DNA of 64,000 bases from Enoplosus armatus (taxonomy: Eukaryota; Chordata; Actinopteri; Centrarchiformes; Enoplosidae). Location of the stretch: positions 5,001 through 69,000 of the forward strand of contig NC_092186.1 of NCBI RefSeq assembly GCF_043641665.1, read 5' to 3'. Numbering within the stretch: position 1 is the first letter of the stretch; each line of letters starts with the position of its first letter. Shown piece by piece: positions 59,933 through 64,000 of this stretch. The notes below the pieces were generated by a model. That model did not search any database and was not told where the DNA came from. It worked only from the letters and a program-made list of their open reading frames with translations. The position numbers were made by a program, and so were the translations under genes.

Positions 59933-60838
59933 ATGTATAAACTGAGGGCAAACATTTATGTGATCAACAACAAAACATTCATCCTAAAACTTTCAGCAGA
60001 TGTCAGGCACCTCAATATTTTAAGTACTAGAAACAGAAAGAAGACCACTGCTGATCTTCAGGCAGAGATTAATGCTTCTAGATCAGAATCTGAGAAAGTC
60101 TCCAGAATGACCATAAGCAGACGACTGAAGGAACAAGGCTTAAAGGGAAGAATAGCTGCTAAGGAGCCATTATTGAGGCCTGCAAACATCCAAAAACGTC
60201 TAAAATATGTCAGGGAGCACAAACACTGGACTGTAGATGACTGGAAGAAGGTACTCTGGACGGACGAGTCCAAGTGTGAACTCTTCGGTCAGCATCGTCG
60301 TGTTTATGTCCGCAGAAAAGCTGGAGAACATTTTGATGCTAGATGCATTGCACCCACAGTGAAACACGGTGGAGATTCCATTATGGTATGGGGTTCCATT
60401 TGTGGAAACGGCATGGGCAAATTAGTTAAAATCGACGGTATCATGAACAAGAAGGTCTACCATAACATCTTGGTGCATCATGGAATCCCTTCTGGATTGA
60501 ACCTGATTGGTCGTGGGTTCATATACTGAGAAGACAATGACCCCAAGCACACTGCAAAGCTGTGCAGAGACTACTTGACCAAGAAAAAGGAATCTGGAGT
60601 ACTGGAACTGATGGACTGGCCAAGTCAAAGTCCAGACTTGAATCCTATTGAACAGATTTGGGATTTGTTGAATTTAAAAATAGATCGCACAAAGGTTTCA
60701 TCCAAAGCAAGTCTCTGGGAACAACTAGAAACTATTTGGAACTCAATAACAAAAGAGACTGTTGAAAAGTACATAAAAACAATGCCAGCAAGAATGCAAG
60801 CTGTTATCAGGGCCAAAGGAGGTCATACAAAATATTAA
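59933..60838 (+). pseudogene. Tc1-like transposase with one internal TGA, N-terminus missing
   Basis: The two pieces (59933-60529 and 60530-60838) are in the same frame, separated only by TGA at 60527-60529, within the second catalytic Asp block (GFIY-stop-EDNDPKH). Other signatures are VLWTDESKCELFG (first Asp), VKHGGDSIMVWG and DLNPIEQIWD (Glu). The N-terminal DNA-binding region is truncated; the first codons are not transposase. It is inactive. Confidence 0.87.
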
Positions 60839-60976
60839 GATTTTTGGTTAATATATGTGAATAAGGACTATTTAGTTGTTCCAGTTTGTTATTTGCCTAA
60901 TAAATAACAATACAATTTTTAGTTTGAAACAAGTTTTTGAGAAATTTCTAAAATATTTGTGTTTTTATGACAACTG

Positions 60977-60978
<2 letters not shown>
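59940..60978 (+). mobile_element. 5'-truncated Tc1-like transposon (third family)
   Basis: It begins inside the transposase and ends with TCTAAAATATTTGTGTTTTT and ACAACTGGTCTA before an (AT)n run. The left inverted end is absent. Confidence 0.82.
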
Positions 60979-61022
<44 letters not shown>

Positions 61023-61024
61023 TA
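60979..61024. repeat. (AT)n microsatellite
   Basis: About 45 bp of TA repeat separating two Tc1-like elements; probably a favoured TA target. Confidence 0.9.
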
Positions 61025-61982
61025 CACCGATCAGGCATAACATTATGACCACTGACAGGTGAAGTGAATAACACTGATTATCTCTTCATCATGGCACCTG
61101 GGATATATTAGGCAACCAATTAACATTTTGTCCTCAAAGTTGATGTGCTAGAAGCAGGGAAAATGGGCAAGCGTAAGGATTTGAGCGAGTTTGAAAAGGG
61201 CCAAATTGTGATGGCTAGACGACTGGGTCAAAGCATCTCCAAAACTGCAGCTCTTGTGGGGGAGAATACACAGTGCATCGCAGTTTGATGCGTATGGGGC
61301 TGCATAGCCGCAGACCAGTCAGGGTGCCCATGCTGACCCCTGTCCACAGCTGAAAGCGCCAACAATGGGCATGTGAGCATCAGAACTGGACCACGGAGCA
61401 ATGGAAGAAAGTGGCCTGGTCTGATGAATCACGTTTTCTTTTACATCACGTGGATGGCCGGGTGCGTGTGCGTCACTTACCTGGGGAACACATGGCACCA
61501 GGATGCACTATGGGAAGAAGGCAAGCCGGCGGACGCAGTGTGATGCTTTGGGCAATGTTCTGCTGGGAAACCTTGCATCTTGCCATTCATGTGGATGTTA
61601 CTTTGACACGTACCACCTACCTTAGCATTGTTGCAGACCACGTACACCCTTTCATGGAAACGATATTCCCTGATGGCTGTGGCCTCTTTCAGCAGGATAA
61701 TGCGCCCTGCTACAAACAAAAATGGTTCAGGAATGGTTTGAGGTGTTGACTTGGCCTCCAAATTCCCCAGATCTCAATCCAATCGAGCATCTGTGGGATG
61801 TGCTGGACAAACGAGTCCGATCCATGGAGGCCCCACCTCGCAACTTACAGGACTTAAAGGATCTGCTGCTAACATCTTGGTGCCAGATACTACAGCACAC
61901 CTTCAGGGGTCTAGTGGAGTCCATGCCTCGACAGACCAACACAATATTAGGCAGGTGGTCATAATGTTATGTCTGATCGGTG
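61025..61982 (+). mobile_element. Tc1/mariner-like transposon, both ends present (fourth family)
   Basis: Ends CACCGATCAGGCATAACATT (61025) and, inverted, AATGTTATGTCTGATCGGTG (61982) are near-perfect inverted repeats, with TA on either side. At 958 bp it is shorter than an autonomous element of about 1.3-1.6 kb. The interior holds a frameshifted transposase. Confidence 0.93.
61160..61964 (+). pseudogene. Frameshifted Tc1/mariner-like transposase
   Basis: An N-terminal part near 61165-61260 ([24 protein letters not shown]) is followed by an internal deletion of about 100 codons near 61265-61330. Then come SDESRFLLHHVDGRVRV and LFQQDNAPCY (frame 61411-61749), and after a frame change [19 protein letters not shown] (61722-61964). 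The catalytic Asp, Asp and Glu are all recognisable, but the protein is broken. Confidence 0.83.
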
Positions 61983-61984
61983 TA

Positions 61985-63067
61985 TATGTATGTATGTATA
62001 TATATGTATATGTATATAAAACTGGATGAAATAAGACTGAGGACAGATTGCAGAGATGAAACTCATCTGTTTTCACAGCGTTACTGAACAAGAAGTGAAT
62101 TAATCTGAGTGCTGATAAATCCTCCCAGATGCTCTGAACTGGAGGACACTCATCGTTTCTTCTGTCTGGTCTGTGATTGGTTGGTTGTCCTGCGGGGACC
62201 TTCTTTATAAAAACCTTTTATTAAACTCGGAGTGTCTGTTGGTTCTATTTATAGAATGAGTTCAGTTTGGATTCTCTGCTGCTCATCAGAGTCCATTTTG
62301 ATCCTGATTCAGATCTGGTTTCAGTCAGTTTGATTGTCTGGGACGTGTGTAAAGTAAGTGCAGAAACAGTGTAGTATAAAGGTTGTATATTCTACATAGT
62401 GTGTGGTATTGTTATATATCATATCGTTCATATGTGTTGAGACATTAAATCTGATGTGAGCAGCAGATAGAATCAGTTTTTTATGTTTCAGTGTCTTCAG
62501 ACTGCATTTTGTCTTTATCCAGTGAAACTGTTTTATATATTTAGAGGTTTTCGAAATGTCTGAGCATCTCCAAAGGTTTTCTGGTTCACAGTTTCATGTT
62601 CAGTGTTGAACCTCTTCATCCGTCACATGGTTTGAAATAACTTCCTGTCAGGACTCTTCAGTTACTGATGATCCACATTAAGGTGGTCTCACAGTGTAAC
62701 ACTTTGATGGGTCACAGTGATCATGATCCACATGGTCTAAATAAACCGATGTTTCTGAGGGTTCAAACCATCATGGCCGACCTTGTACTCGTTTAGTTGA
62801 TGGATGAGCTTGTTATGAAGCTGCTGGGTGGAAAGAGAGAGACTGACGGTTGTCATGATGATCAGACAGGTAGGACAGGTGAGGAGGTTGTGTCCTCTCT
62901 GAGATAAAGTCAGACTGAGGATGATTGATGGTTTAATGAAGGAAAGTGACACCAGAGACAAACAGGTCACAGTCTTTGTTTGACTTTTAGTGAGTTTGAA
63001 CAAGGTTTCAGTAACATGCTGCAGTGTTCTGGTGATGAAGAACGGATAGCTATATATAGATATATAT
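61985..63067. other. wdr18 intron sequence between Tc1-like elements
   Basis: AT-rich, with TATATGTATG simple repeats at the left. No exon with WD40 signature and no other element could be identified. Confidence 0.5.
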
Positions 63068-63069
63068 AC

Positions 63070-64000
63070 AGTTGTGTCCAAAATAATAGCAGTGTGATTA
63101 AAAAGGTGAGTAAACGTCAAAATCCCTCAAATAAATTGTATTTTAATGAACACAAATGTATTGGGGACACAGCACTTTCTATTTCAAAGCAAGAAAATTG
63201 GAAAAAGTAATTGAATTTGATAATATTTTACAGAAAGTCAAGAAATATAATGAAATAGCAGTGTTGACATCAGTCTTTACAAACTCAAATGTACTGTATA
63301 AACTAAGAAATGCTTGAAGATTCAACTTTCCTGAGAATCATAAACTAATATTTAGTTGCATAACCACGGTTTCTGATAACTGCTTCACATCTGTGGTGCA
63401 TGGAGTCGACCAACTTCTGGCACCGGTCAACAGGTATTGCAGCCCAGGACAATTGTACTACGTCCCACAATTCCTCTGAATTTCTTGGTTTTGCCTCATG
63501 AACAGCATTTTTCATGTCAGCCCACAAGTTTTCTATGGGATTAAGGTCCGGGGATTATGCTGGCCACTCCATTACTTGAATGCGGTTTGTCTGGAACCAT
63601 GATTTTGCTCGCTTGCTGGTGTGTTTGGGGTCATTGTCTTGTTGAAACACCCATTTCAAGGGCATTTCCTCTTCAGCATACGGCAACATGACTTCTTCCC
63701 GTATTCTGATGTACTCAAACTGATCCATGATCCCTGGTATGCGATAAATAGGACCAACACCATAGTACGAGAAACATCCCCATATCATGATGCTTGCACC
63801 ACCATGCTTCACCGTCTTCACTGTGTACTGTGGCTTGAATTCAGTGTTTGCAGGACGTCTGACAAACTGTCTGTGGCCCTTAGACCCAAAAAGAACAATC
63901 TTACTCTCATCAGTCCACAAAATATTACGCCATTTCTTTTTAGGCCAGTCAGTGTGTTCTTTGGCAAATTGTAACCGCTTCAGCACGTCTTTTTTTTAAC
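63070..64000 (-). mobile_element. Tc1-like transposon (fifth family), cut by window end
   Basis: The left end CAGTTGTGTCCAAAATAATAG (63070), preceded by TA, is a Tc1-type terminal repeat. A minus-strand transposase occupies 63345-63990. The other end lies beyond 64000. Confidence 0.85.
63345..63986 (-). pseudogene. Tc1-like transposase with TAA in the catalytic region (partial)
   Basis: Frame 63555-63986 reads [15 protein letters not shown] (first Asp), [14 protein letters not shown] and [14 protein letters not shown] (second Asp). It ends at a TAA in [20 protein letters not shown], where the family has Gln (CAA to TAA), and the same frame continues in 63345-63554 with the Glu. The C-terminus is intact (RGYATKY). 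The N-terminus is outside the window. One nonsense base is the only defect seen. Confidence 0.87.

Overview
This window is vertebrate nuclear DNA and almost certainly comes from a teleost fish. The evidence is split genes with GT-AG introns and one AT-AC intron, TTAGGG-type telomere repeats, and a typical fish repeat mix: L2 and Rex/jockey-like LINEs, several Tc1 families, hAT, and a chromodomain Ty3/gypsy element. Most short open frames, including all of those in the first 7.8 kb, are chance readings of repeats. All calls were made by eye; exon borders rest on splice signals, reading-phase agreement and recalled family features.

Layout. (1) 1-8315 is subtelomere. Satellite units of about 0.8-0.96 kb alternate with CCCTAA arrays. 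The C-rich strand reads 5' to 3' from the left, so the chromosome end should lie to the left. Two segments (6637-7035 and 7900-8315) each hold a hammerhead-ribozyme-like motif, then about 190 bp later the start of a short ORF that runs straight into telomeric repeat. (2) 8340-11570 is a nearly intact LINE broken by one TGA. (3) 11780-21900 is elavl1 (HuR) on the plus strand, seven coding exons. (4) 22185-22760 and 23760-29960 hold nested transposons; stx10/stx6 on the plus strand starts at 23334 and ends at 36123, so most of these insertions lie in its first intron. An intact Tc1 element (31210-32847) sits in a later stx10 intron. (5) 39291-45706 is a minus-strand gene encoding a PDZ-ended protein resembling KIAA1614. 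(6) 46840-53880 is an L2 LINE split by an internally inverted gypsy element. (7) 55653 to beyond the right edge is wdr18 on the plus strand (first four exons only); its large following intron is filled with minisatellite and three Tc1-like elements, the last cut by the window end.

The host genes are unrelated in function: an mRNA-stabilising RNA-binding protein, a trans-Golgi/endosome SNARE, an uncharacterised PDZ protein and a ribosome-biogenesis WD40 protein. The most unusual part is the subtelomere. Hammerhead-like motif, short ORF and telomere repeat recur in the same order, spacing and orientation in two diverged copies, as expected if a Penelope-like or similar retroelement had been added onto a telomeric overhang.
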